A stretch of 64,000 nt of DNA from Gandjariella thermophila (lineage in GTDB: Bacteria > Actinomycetota > Actinomycetes > Mycobacteriales > Pseudonocardiaceae). Under the pieces are notes generated by a model. It searched no databases. It was not told the DNA's origin and saw nothing but the letters and a program-made list of their open reading frames with translations. Made by a program: the position numbers and the translations under genes. The DNA is taken from contig NZ_BJFL01000001.1 of NCBI RefSeq assembly GCF_005405885.1, positions 186,001 to 250,000 on the forward strand, in the 5' to 3' direction. Numbering within the stretch: the first letter of the stretch is position 1; each line of letters opens with the position of its first letter. This document shows positions 44,494 to 52,542 of this stretch, piece after piece.

Positions 44494-47400
44494 TCAGGTG
44501 TTGAAGTACTTGGCCTCCGGATGGTGCGCGATCAGCGCGTCGGTGGACTGCTCCGGGTGGAGCTGGAACTCCTCGGAGAGCTTCACGCCGATGCGCTGCG
44601 GGTCGAGCAGGTCGACGATCTTGGCGCGGTCCTCGAGGGCGGGGCAGGCCCCGTAGCCCAGGGAGAAGCGGGCGCCCCGGTAGCCGAGCTTGAAGAACTC
44701 CTCGATGTCCTCCGGGTCCTCCTCGGCCACCGACGCGCCGCCGGACCAGCGCAGCTCCTCGCGCACCCTGCGGTGCCAGTACTCGGCCAGCGCCTCGGTG
44801 AGCTGCACACCCAGGCCGTGCACCTCCAGGTAGTCCCGGTAGGCGTCCTTGACGAACAGCTCCTGGGCGTAGTCGGCGATCGGCTGGCCCATGGTGACCA
44901 GGTGGAAGGCGATCACGTCGACCCTGCCCTCACGCAGCGCCAGATCCCAGGGCCGGAAGAAGTCGGCCAGGCATAGCCGCCGGTCCCGCCGCTGCCGCGG
45001 GAAGGTGAACCGGCAGCGCTCCCTCGCGTCCGGGGCGTCGCCGTCCAGGATGATCACCGAGTCGCCCTCGGACACGCACGGGAAGTAGCCGTAGACCACC
45101 GCGGCGTGCTGCAGCACCCCCTCGGTGGCCAGCCGGTCCAGCCAGTAGCGCAGCCGGGGCCGGCCCTCGGTCTCGACCAGTTCCTCGTACGTGGGCCCGG
45201 CGCCGCCCCGGGCCCCGCGCAGTCCCCACTGGCCCATGAAGGTGGCCCGCTCGTCCAGCATCGCGGAGTAGTCGGCCACCGGGATGCCCTTGACCACCCG
45301 GCTACCCCAGAACGGCGGGGTGGGGATGGGCACGTCGGTGGCCACGTCGGAGCGGGCCGGCTGCGGCTCGCCCTCGGCCTCCTCCCGGGCCCGGCGTTCC
45401 GCGGCGATGCGCAGCGAGCGCTCCCGGCGGGCCTTCCGCTCCGCCGCCTTGGCCTCCTCCTCGGGGTCGCGGGCCGGCTGCTCGCCGCGCTTGACGGCCA
45501 TCAGCTTGTCCATCAGCCGCAGGCCCTCGAAGGCGTCCTTGGCGTAGCGGACGTCGCCCTGGTACATCTCGGCCAGGTCGTTCTCCACGTAGGTGCGGGT
45601 CAGCGCGGCGCCGCCGAGCAGCACCGGCCACTTCCGCGCCAGGCCGCGGGAGTTCAGCTCCTCCAGGTTCTCCTTCATCACCACGGTGGACTTCACCAGC
45701 AGCCCGGACATGCCGATCGCGTCCGCGTTGTTCTCCTCGGCGGCCTCGATGATCGAGGTGATCGGCTGCTTGATGCCGATGTTGACCACGTCGTAGCCGT
45801 TGTTGGACAGGATGATGTCCACCAGGTTCTTGCCGATGTCGTGCACGTCGCCCTTGACCGTGGCGAGCACGATCCTGCCCTTGCCCGAGTTGTCCGTCTT
45901 CTCCATGTGCGGCTCGAGCAGGGCCACGGCCTCCTTCATCACCTCGGCCGACTGCAGCACGAACGGCAGCTGCATCTGCCCGGAGCCGAACAGGTCGCCG
46001 ACGGTCTTCATGCCGGCGAGCAGGGTGTCGTTGATGATCTCCAGGGCGGGCCGCTGGGTGAGCGCCTCGTCGAGGTCGTCGGCCAGGCCGTTGCGCTCGC
46101 CGTCGACGATCCGCCGCTCCAGCCGCTCGAACAGCGGCAGCGCCTTGAGTTCCGCGGCGCGGCTCTGCCTGTTCGAGGACGCGGTGACGCCCTCGAACAG
46201 CGACATGAAGTGCTGCAGCGGGTCGTGGCCCTCGCGGCGCCGGTCGTAGATCAGGTCCAGCGCGGCGTGCCGCTGCTCCTCCGGGATCCGCGCGATGGGC
46301 AGGATCTTGGAGGCGTGCACGATCGCGGTGGACAGCCCGGCCTGCACGCACTCGTGCAGGAACACCGAGTTGAGCACCTGGCGGGCGGCGGCGTTGAGTC
46401 CGAAGGAGACGTTGGACACGCCCAGCGTGGTCTGCACGTCGGGGTGCCGGCGCTTGAGCTCGCGGATCGCGTCGATGGTCTCCATCGCGTCCTTGCGGCT
46501 CTCCTCCTGGCCGGTGGCGATGGTGAAGGTGAGGCAGTCGACGATGATGTCGGAGACGCGCATGCCCCACCGCCCGGTGAGGTCCCGGATCAGCCGGTCG
46601 GCCACGGCGACCTTGTGCTCGGCGGTGCGCGCCTGGCCCTGCTCGTCGATGCACAGCGCGACCACGGCGGCGCCGTACTCGGAGACCAGCTCCATGATCT
46701 TGTGGTAGCGGGACTCCGGGCCGTCGCCGTCCTCGAAGTTGACCGAGTTGACCGCGCAGCGCCCGCCGAGCCGTTCCAGCCCGGCGGCGAGCACCGGCGG
46801 CTCGGTGGAGTCGAGCATGATCGGCAGGGTGGACGCGGTGGCCAGCCGCTCGGCCAGCTCCGTCATGTCCACCACGCCGTCCCGGCCGACGTAGTCGACG
46901 CACAGGTCGAGCAGGTGGGCACCGTCCCGGGTCTGCTCCCGGGCGATCTCCACGCAGTCCTCGTACCGGCCGGCGGTCATGGCCTCGCGGAAGGCCTTGG
47001 AGCCGTTGGCGTTGGTCCGCTCACCGATCATCAGCACGCTGGCGTCCTGCTGGAACGGCATGGCCTGGTACAGCGAGGAGACCCCGGGCTCGGGGCGCGG
47101 CCGGCGGTTGGCGGGGGTGACCTCGCGGACCGCCTCGGCGACCGCGCGCACGTGCTCGTCGGTGGTGCCGCAACAGCCGCCGACCAGCCGCACGCCGAAC
47201 TCGCGGACGAACCCGGCCAGCGCCTCGGCCAGCTCGTCCGGCTGCAGCGGGTAGACCGCGCCGTCCGGGCCGAGTTCGGGCAGGCCGGCGTTGGGCATCA
47301 CGGACACGTCGACGCGGGCGTGCTTGGACAGGTGGCGGAGGTGTTCGCTCATCTCCGCGGGGCCGGTGGCGCAGTTGAGCCCGATCAGGTCGATGCCCAG

Positions 47401-48051
47401 CGGTTCCAGGGCGACCAGCGCGGCGCCGATCTCGGTGCCCAGTAGCATGGTGCCCGTGGTCTCCACGGTCACCTGGGTGATCAGCGGCACGGTGCGGCCC
47501 TCGGCGGTCATCGCCCGCTTCGCGGCGATGACCGCGGCCTTGGCCTGCAGCACGTCCTGGCAGGTCTCCACGAGCACCGCGTCGATGCCGCCGGCCAGCA
47601 TGCCGCGCACCTGTTCGAGGTAGGCGTCGCGGAGCGCGGTGAACGGGGCGTGTCCCAGCGTCGGGAGCTTGGTGCCCGGTCCGACGGAGCCCAGCACGAA
47701 CCGCGGCCGGTCGGGCTCGGTGTACTCGTCGGCGGTCTCGCGGGCCAGCCGGGCGCCCGCCTCGGCCAGTTCCCGGATGCGGTCGGCGATGCCGTACTCA
47801 CCGAGGTTGGCGAGGTTGGCACCGAAGGTGTTGGTCTCGATCGCGTCGGCGCCCGCGTCCAGGTAGCCGCGGTGAACCGCACGAACGACGTCCGGCCGGG
47901 TGACGTTGAGGATCTCGTTGCACCCTTCCAGGCCCCCGAAGTCATCCAGCGTCAGCGACTGGGACTGCAATGCCGTCCCCATGGCACCATCGGCGACAAC
48001 GACGCGGTCGGAGAGCATGTCTAGCAGCGGTGAGACAACGCGATCAGACAT
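44494..48051 (-). CDS. metH: Cobalamin-dependent methionine synthase
   Basis: A 1185-residue MetH transferring methyl from 5-methyl-THF to homocysteine. Domains in order: homocysteine-binding (VVVADGAMGTALQSQ; zinc cysteines in GLNCATG and VGGCCGTT), pterin-binding (SVLMIGERTNANGSKAFREAM...LDLCVDYVGRDG), cap and B12-binding (TVKGDVHDIGKNLVDIILSNNGYDVVNIG with DxHxxG; GMSGLLVKSTVVMKENL), then a reactivation-like C-terminal domain with a charged linker near residue 880. ATG 48051 lies 7 bases after TAGGCT, suggesting a leaderless transcript; GTG 48057 is the alternative. No cobalamin riboswitch fits in the 51-bp gap to the divergent PAC2 gene. Confidence 0.97.
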   Translation of the reverse strand: MSDRVVSPLLDMLSDRVVVADGAMGTALQSQSLTLDDFGGLEGCNEILNVTRPDVVRAVHRGYLDAGADAIETNTFGANLANLGEYGIADRIRELAEAGARLARETADEYTEPDRPRFVLGSVGPGTKLPTLGHAPFTALRDAYLEQVRGMLAGGIDAVLVETCQDVLQAKAAVIAAKRAMTAEGRTVPLITQVTVETTGTMLLGTEIGAALVALEPLGIDLIGLNCATGPAEMSEHLRHLSKHARVDVSVMPNAGLPELGPDGAVYPLQPDELAEALAGFVREFGVRLVGGCCGTTDEHVRAVAEAVREVTPANRRPRPEPGVSSLYQAMPFQQDASVLMIGERTNANGSKAFREAMTAGRYEDCVEIAREQTRDGAHLLDLCVDYVGRDGVVDMTELAERLATASTLPIMLDSTEPPVLAAGLERLGGRCAVNSVNFEDGDGPESRYHKIMELVSEYGAAVVALCIDEQGQARTAEHKVAVADRLIRDLTGRWGMRVSDIIVDCLTFTIATGQEESRKDAMETIDAIRELKRRHPDVQTTLGVSNVSFGLNAAARQVLNSVFLHECVQAGLSTAIVHASKILPIARIPEEQRHAALDLIYDRRREGHDPLQHFMSLFEGVTASSNRQSRAAELKALPLFERLERRIVDGERNGLADDLDEALTQRPALEIINDTLLAGMKTVGDLFGSGQMQLPFVLQSAEVMKEAVALLEPHMEKTDNSGKGRIVLATVKGDVHDIGKNLVDIILSNNGYDVVNIGIKQPITSIIEAAEENNADAIGMSGLLVKSTVVMKENLEELNSRGLARKWPVLLGGAALTRTYVENDLAEMYQGDVRYAKDAFEGLRLMDKLMAVKRGEQPARDPEEEAKAAERKARRERSLRIAAERRAREEAEGEPQPARSDVATDVPIPTPPFWGSRVVKGIPVADYSAMLDERATFMGQWGLRGARGGAGPTYEELVETEGRPRLRYWLDRLATEGVLQHAAVVYGYFPCVSEGDSVIILDGDAPDARERCRFTFPRQRRDRRLCLADFFRPWDLALREGRVDVIAFHLVTMGQPIADYAQELFVKDAYRDYLEVHGLGVQLTEALAEYWHRRVREELRWSGGASVAEEDPEDIEEFFKLGYRGARFSLGYGACPALEDRAKIVDLLDPQRIGVKLSEEFQLHPEQSTDALIAHHPEAKYFNT

Positions 48052-48058
48052 GCCCACT

Positions 48059-48064
48059 AGCCTA
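48059..48064 (-). promoter_or_regulatory. -10-like element of metH
   Basis: TAGGCT on the minus strand, 7 bases before the metH ATG, back to back with the identical hexamer of the divergent PAC2 gene. Confidence 0.5.
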
Positions 48065-48090
48065 GGGTCATGCGGCTGGAAAATTGGTCG

Positions 48091-48096
48091 TAGGCT
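48091..48096 (+). promoter_or_regulatory. -10-like element of the PAC2 gene
   Basis: TAGGCT followed by GACCCG and then GTG 48103: a 6-base gap and no SD, so a leaderless start is likely. Confidence 0.55.
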
Positions 48097-48102
48097 GACC
48101 CG

Positions 48103-49011
48103 GTGACCGATCCGGACCTGCAGTCAGAGGCCATCGCGGCCGACCCGCCCGAGCTTGTCGAGCCCGTCATGGTGGCGGCGTTCGAGGGCTGGAACGACGC
48201 TGGCGACGCCGCAAGTACCGCGATCGAACACCTCCAGCTCACCTGGGACGCGGACCCGCTCGCGGAGATCGATCCCGACGATTACTACGACTTCCAAGTG
48301 ACACGCCCCACAGTCCGTATGGTGGACGGTATTACTCGGCGTATCGAGTGGCCCACGACGCGTCTGTCGGTGTGCCGGCCGCCGGGCTCGGCCTTCGACG
48401 TGGTGCTGGTGCACGGCATCGAGCCGAACATGCGGTGGCGGAAGTTCTGCAGCGAGTTGCTGGAGCACGTCGAGCGGCTGGGCATCACCACGGTGGTGAC
48501 GCTGGGCGCCTTGCTGGCGGACACTCCGCACACCCGGCCGGTCCCGGTCACCGGAACGGCCTACGACGCCGAGTCGGCGGCCAAGTTCGGGCTGGAGCGG
48601 TCCCGCTACGAGGGCCCGACCGGGATCGTCGGCGTGTTGCAGGACGCGTGCGTACGGGCCGGCGTGCCGGCGATCTCGTTCTGGGCGGCCGTGCCGCACT
48701 ACGTCTCCCAGCCGCCGGCGCCGAAGGCCACCCTCGCACTGCTGCACCGCGTGGAGGAGGTGCTCGACGTGGAGGTGCCGCTGGGCACCCTCCCGGAGCA
48801 GGCCGAGGAGTGGGAGCAGACGGTCAGCGAGATGGCCGACGAGGACGAGGACGTGCGCAACTACGTGCGCGCGCTGGAGGAGCGCGGGGACGCGGAAATC
48901 CGGCTGGCGGAGGCCAGCGGCGACGCGATCGCCGCCGAGTTCGAGCGCTACCTGCGCCGCCGCGGCCGGGGCCCCGGTCGGGGGTCCGGCCCCGGGCCGA
49001 CCGGGGCGTAG
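48103..49011 (+). CDS. PAC2 family protein
   Basis: A 302-residue member of the PAC2 family (proteasome assembly chaperone 2-like, also called the ATP-grasp superfamily neighbour group). Signatures: VMVAAFEGWNDAGDAASTAIEHL near residue 23, IEWPTTRLSVCRP, VVLVHGIEPNMRWRKFCSELLEH, GITTVVTLGALLADTPHTRPVPVTGTA, YEGPTGIVGVLQDACVRAGVPAISFWAAVPHYVSQPPAPKATLALLHRVEEVL. The C-terminus is acidic then Gly/Arg-rich. Bacterial PAC2 proteins are not shown to assemble PrcBA; that the genome has a proteasome makes it plausible only. GTG start. Confidence 0.92.
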   Translation: MTDPDLQSEAIAADPPELVEPVMVAAFEGWNDAGDAASTAIEHLQLTWDADPLAEIDPDDYYDFQVTRPTVRMVDGITRRIEWPTTRLSVCRPPGSAFDVVLVHGIEPNMRWRKFCSELLEHVERLGITTVVTLGALLADTPHTRPVPVTGTAYDAESAAKFGLERSRYEGPTGIVGVLQDACVRAGVPAISFWAAVPHYVSQPPAPKATLALLHRVEEVLDVEVPLGTLPEQAEEWEQTVSEMADEDEDVRNYVRALEERGDAEIRLAEASGDAIAAEFERYLRRRGRGPGRGSGPGPTGA

Positions 49012-49076
49012 CCCGGCGCGGCGAGCGCGTGCCGGCCCCGGGCTGCGGTCCGCCGCCGACCGGGGGGGCAACTCGT

Positions 49077-50315
49077 TCAGAGGGCGACGCCGAGCAGCGC
49101 GTCCACCGCGTCGCGGACCAGTCGGGGGGCGTCCGGGTCGTCGCCGCCTCGGGTGAGCGCGTCGTCGACCCAGGCGTCCACCACGGCCAGCGCGCCGGGC
49201 GTGTCGAGGTCGTCGGCGAGGCGGTCGCGCAGCCGGGCGACCGTCTGCTCGGCGGGCGGCGCGGTGGCCAGCGCGGTGGCGTCCTGCCACCGGGCGAGCC
49301 GGGCCTGGCCCCGGGTGAGCAGGTCGCCGGTCCACTCGCGGTCGCTGCGGTAGTGCCCGGCGAGCAGGGCCAGCCGGACGGCCATCATCGCCACGCGGTC
49401 GGCGCGCAGCCGGGACACGAACACCAGGTTGCCGCGCGACTTGGACATCTTCTCGCCGTCCAGGCCGATCATGCCGGCGTGGCAGTAGTGCCGGGCGAAC
49501 GGGTACTCGCCGGTGAGCGACTCGGCGTGCGCGGCGCTGAACTCGTGGTGCGGAAACGCCAGGTCGGAGCCGCCGCCCTGAACGTCGAAGGGCATGCCGA
49601 GCTTGTCCAGCGCTATGACGCTGCACTCGATGTGCCAGCCGGGCCGGCCGGGCCCCAGGTCGGACTCCCAGTACGGCTCGCCGTCCCGGGCGGCCCGCCA
49701 CAGCAGGGCGTCCAGCGGGTGCCGCTTGCCCGGCCGGTCCGGGTCGCCGCCGCGGTCCGGGAACACCGCCCGCATGGTGGCCTCGTCGTAGTGGGACTCG
49801 TAGCCGAACCGGCCGGTGGCGGTATGGTCGAAGTAGATGTCCGGGTGGTCCGGGTCGTCTACCCGGTAGGCGGAGCTGTTGGCCAGCAGCTTGCCGATCA
49901 CCTCGACGATGCCCGGGATGGACTCGACGGCGCCGACGAAGTCCCGCGGCGGCAGCACCCGCAGCGCCTCCATGTCCTCGCGGAACAGCGCGGTCTCCCG
50001 CATGCCGAGCACCACCCAGTCGTCCTGGTCCCGCTGGGCGCGCTCCAGCAGCGGGTCGTCGACATCGGTGACGTTCTGCACGTAGTGCACCTCGTGGCCG
50101 TTGTCCAGCCACTGCCGGTGGACCAGGTCGAAGGCGAGGTAGGTGGCGGCGTGGCCGAGGTGGGTGGCGTCGTACGGCGTGATGCCGCACACGTACATCT
50201 TGGCCGTCCTCCCCGGTGCCGTCGGGCGGACCTCACCGGTCGCGGTGTCGTACAACCGCAGCGGGCGGGGAGTGCCGGGAACCCTCGGGACGGGGAGCGA
50301 TGACCAACTTTGCAT
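49077..50315 (-). CDS. mshC: Cysteine:glucosaminyl-inositol ligase MshC
   Basis: A 412-residue ATP-dependent ligase of mycothiol biosynthesis, joining L-cysteine to GlcN-inositol. A class I aminoacyl-tRNA-synthetase-like fold: [23 protein letters not shown] (HIGH-like, with the zinc-binding Cys), [26 protein letters not shown] and [15 protein letters not shown] (zinc His), and [14 protein letters not shown] (KMSKS). Distinguished from cysteinyl-tRNA synthetase by its MshC-type N-terminus ([25 protein letters not shown]) and by lacking the C-terminal anticodon domain. The ATG follows TATCGT by 7 bases. Mycothiol supports the actinobacterial assignment and fits the sigma-R promoter at rbpA. Confidence 0.97.
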   Translation of the reverse strand: MQSWSSLPVPRVPGTPRPLRLYDTATGEVRPTAPGRTAKMYVCGITPYDATHLGHAATYLAFDLVHRQWLDNGHEVHYVQNVTDVDDPLLERAQRDQDDWVVLGMRETALFREDMEALRVLPPRDFVGAVESIPGIVEVIGKLLANSSAYRVDDPDHPDIYFDHTATGRFGYESHYDEATMRAVFPDRGGDPDRPGKRHPLDALLWRAARDGEPYWESDLGPGRPGWHIECSVIALDKLGMPFDVQGGGSDLAFPHHEFSAAHAESLTGEYPFARHYCHAGMIGLDGEKMSKSRGNLVFVSRLRADRVAMMAVRLALLAGHYRSDREWTGDLLTRGQARLARWQDATALATAPPAEQTVARLRDRLADDLDTPGALAVVDAWVDDALTRGGDDPDAPRLVRDAVDALLGVAL

Positions 50316-50400
50316 GGCACCGACGATAGCCGTGCGGTCTCACCCGGTCAGCCGCGCCCGGATTCCGGACCGTGGCGAGGTCAGGAACGCTCCGGCCGGC

Positions 50401-52365
50401 TCAGGGACCGGTGCGGGACAGTGTCCATGTGCCGTCGACCTGGGAGCCCGGCGGTGGGGTGATAGTCAGGGAGGTCTTCGAGCAGGTGAAGCCGCCCGGC
50501 CCGAGCAGCGGGCTGCTGTCGATACCGCCCAGCCCCTGGGTGAGTCCCTGCGCCAGGCCAAGGATGTCGCTGAGCGGCTTGTGGTCGAGCACCGTTGCCT
50601 GGATCGGGCTGCTGATCGCCACCGTCACCACGATGTTGTCGAAGTCGCCGTGCGCGTCGCCGAACGTTCCGGTCGTGACCGTCGGGGGCGGCAGGGTCAT
50701 CCGGCCGGACCCGGTCCCGTCGTAGCGAAGGGTGCCCGCGGCGTCCTTGGCGTTGAACACGATCGGCTGCATAGGGCTGAAGTCGACGGTCGCGGCTCCG
50801 GTCGCCGCGATGCGGAGCACCACTCCGGCGCCACCGTGCTCGGTGATGGCTCCACCGCCGGAGGAGATGTCGAACCCGACGCTGGTCCAGGTGCCAACCA
50901 GGCAACTCTGCCTGGGCTTCGTGCAGAAGTCGTCCAGGCTGGTGCCCACCACGCCGACCCGAACCGACCTGAGGCCGCCGCTGATCCCGAGGTAGCCCAG
51001 CCCCCTGGCCAGCGCGGGCAACTCGGTGCCGTCGCCGGCGCTGCCCTTCGGGCAGGTGCAGCCGCCGGGCCGGGTGCACAGGTCGCTGCCGATCAGCGCG
51101 GTGATGGGGCGCTCGCTGCCGTCGGCGGCGCCGAACAGGCCCTGCGTCCCCGGGTCCGCGGCGAAGGTGACCACGTCGGAGGAAAGGTTCAGCTCCACCA
51201 GGTCGACACCGGCCACGGGTGCGGCGGCCTCGGCGGTGGTCGCGTTGAGCAGGTCGAAGTGCACGGCGCTCGGCTTCGTGCCCGGCACCCCGTACCCGGT
51301 GATATCCCAGTGCCTGCCCGGATGGCGGCCCCGCGCGTAGCCCGGTCCCCAGGAGTTGACGAAGTCGTCCCCCGCCCCGGTGGCCTGCCAGGCCGCGTTG
51401 TTGCCACCGTGCAGGAAGGCGTCCGTCATCGGGTCCACCCGGTGCCACACGTCGACCCCGGAGTTGGCCAGTTGGGCGAAGTATCCGACGGCGTCGTAGG
51501 TCCGCTGGAACAGCGACGTCTTGTCCAACTGGAGGTACGCGTCCCAGTGGCTGGTAACCACCGGGTCGGCGCCATTGAGCGCGGTCTGCGCCCAGGTCGG
51601 GATGCCCTCGGCCAGCCACGGGGCCACGCTGTCGTAGGCAATGCCGAACCTGTCGTACAGGAAGCAGTGCATGGCCTCGTGGATCAGGAAGGACCTGCGG
51701 GCGTGGTCGTCGAAGGCGGCATCCGCCGCGTAGGGGTTGACGTGGATGGTGCAGCCCGTCGGGTTGCGGGTGTCGGCGGTCTTCGTGCCCCGGCAGGGCC
51801 AGGTGTACATCACGCTGGGCTTGCCGTTGGGCTGGTTCTCCAACTGCTTGGTGTTGACCTGCAGGAACACCGTCAGCCTGAGGCTGCGGCCGAGGTGGCC
51901 GGCGATATCGCCGAGGACCGAGTCGAGCACCTGGCGGTAGGGGCCGGCGTCCGGTGAGTCCGAGGTGGCGCAGGCCATGTTCGGGTCCGGCTGCGCGGAC
52001 GGCGCGGCGAACGCGGTCGGGGCCACGCCGCTTTCCAGCGCCTGCCTGGCGGCCTGCTGCTGGGCCGGGGTGAGCTGCGACCAAATGGCCAACAGCCAGG
52101 CGACCGCGGCGCTGCCGGACGGGATCAGCCGCTTCGGCCCGGGCGGCGTGGGCACGTCCGGAAGCGCGGCAACCGCCAGAGAGAACGCGGCGAGTGCGGT
52201 GGCCTTGTCCACCGTGCCGTCCGGGTGTACCTGCCGCAGCACGAGGTCGTAGGCGGAGGGTGGTTGCGGTTTTGACTGCCCACCCGGCTGGGTGCTGCCG
52301 GTCGAGCAGGCCGTCACCAGCGCGACCAGTCCGACCAGGACGACCGCGACCGGACGTGCTCGCAT
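50401..52365 (-). CDS. Large lipoprotein with zincin (HExxH) domain
   Basis: A 654-residue exported lipoprotein. The lipobox LVTAC places the lipid on Cys20, followed by a short polar linker. A metallopeptidase-like core has HEAMH at residues 229-233 (FLIHEAMHCFLYDRFG) and a glutamate 20 residues later in WLAEGIPTWAQ (Glu253), the HExxH-E arrangement of gluzincin/MA-like peptidases. The C-terminal ~250 residues are beta-rich and contain CTRPGGCTCPKGSAG and paired cysteines, then a lipocalin-like GTWTS segment. Divergent from the LuxR-type regulator, with a palindromic motif in the gap. Proteolytic activity is plausible but unproven. Confidence 0.8.
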   Translation of the reverse strand: MRARPVAVVLVGLVALVTACSTGSTQPGGQSKPQPPSAYDLVLRQVHPDGTVDKATALAAFSLAVAALPDVPTPPGPKRLIPSGSAAVAWLLAIWSQLTPAQQQAARQALESGVAPTAFAAPSAQPDPNMACATSDSPDAGPYRQVLDSVLGDIAGHLGRSLRLTVFLQVNTKQLENQPNGKPSVMYTWPCRGTKTADTRNPTGCTIHVNPYAADAAFDDHARRSFLIHEAMHCFLYDRFGIAYDSVAPWLAEGIPTWAQTALNGADPVVTSHWDAYLQLDKTSLFQRTYDAVGYFAQLANSGVDVWHRVDPMTDAFLHGGNNAAWQATGAGDDFVNSWGPGYARGRHPGRHWDITGYGVPGTKPSAVHFDLLNATTAEAAAPVAGVDLVELNLSSDVVTFAADPGTQGLFGAADGSERPITALIGSDLCTRPGGCTCPKGSAGDGTELPALARGLGYLGISGGLRSVRVGVVGTSLDDFCTKPRQSCLVGTWTSVGFDISSGGGAITEHGGAGVVLRIAATGAATVDFSPMQPIVFNAKDAAGTLRYDGTGSGRMTLPPPTVTTGTFGDAHGDFDNIVVTVAISSPIQATVLDHKPLSDILGLAQGLTQGLGGIDSSPLLGPGGFTCSKTSLTITPPPGSQVDGTWTLSRTGP

Positions 52366-52456
52366 GGCCCTGCTCCTCCTGCTGCGTACTCGATAGGACC
52401 GCGCCGGGCAGGGCCCGGCGCGGCTGCTCAGCCTGCTGCTCCGGCCCCGCGGCTAA

Positions 52457-52479
52457 CATCCGGGATTTCCCGACGGATG
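52457..52479. promoter_or_regulatory. Palindromic motif upstream of the LuxR-type gene
   Basis: CATCCGGGATTTCCCGACGGATG: outer arms CATCCG/CGGATG and inner GGGA/TCCC. The core GGGANTTCCC..GGATGT recurs at 55440-55457. It lies between the divergent zincin lipoprotein and LuxR-type genes. Confidence 0.55.
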
Positions 52480-52542
52480 TGCCCGTCGAGAAGCGTGCCG
52501 GGCGACGGGCGGGGCACGGCGGGCGGACGGGAGCAACACGGC

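Noticed and set aside
48052-48102. Cobalamin riboswitch controlling metH
   Set aside because: The divergent gap is only 51 bp, too short for a B12 riboswitch, and the start appears leaderless.
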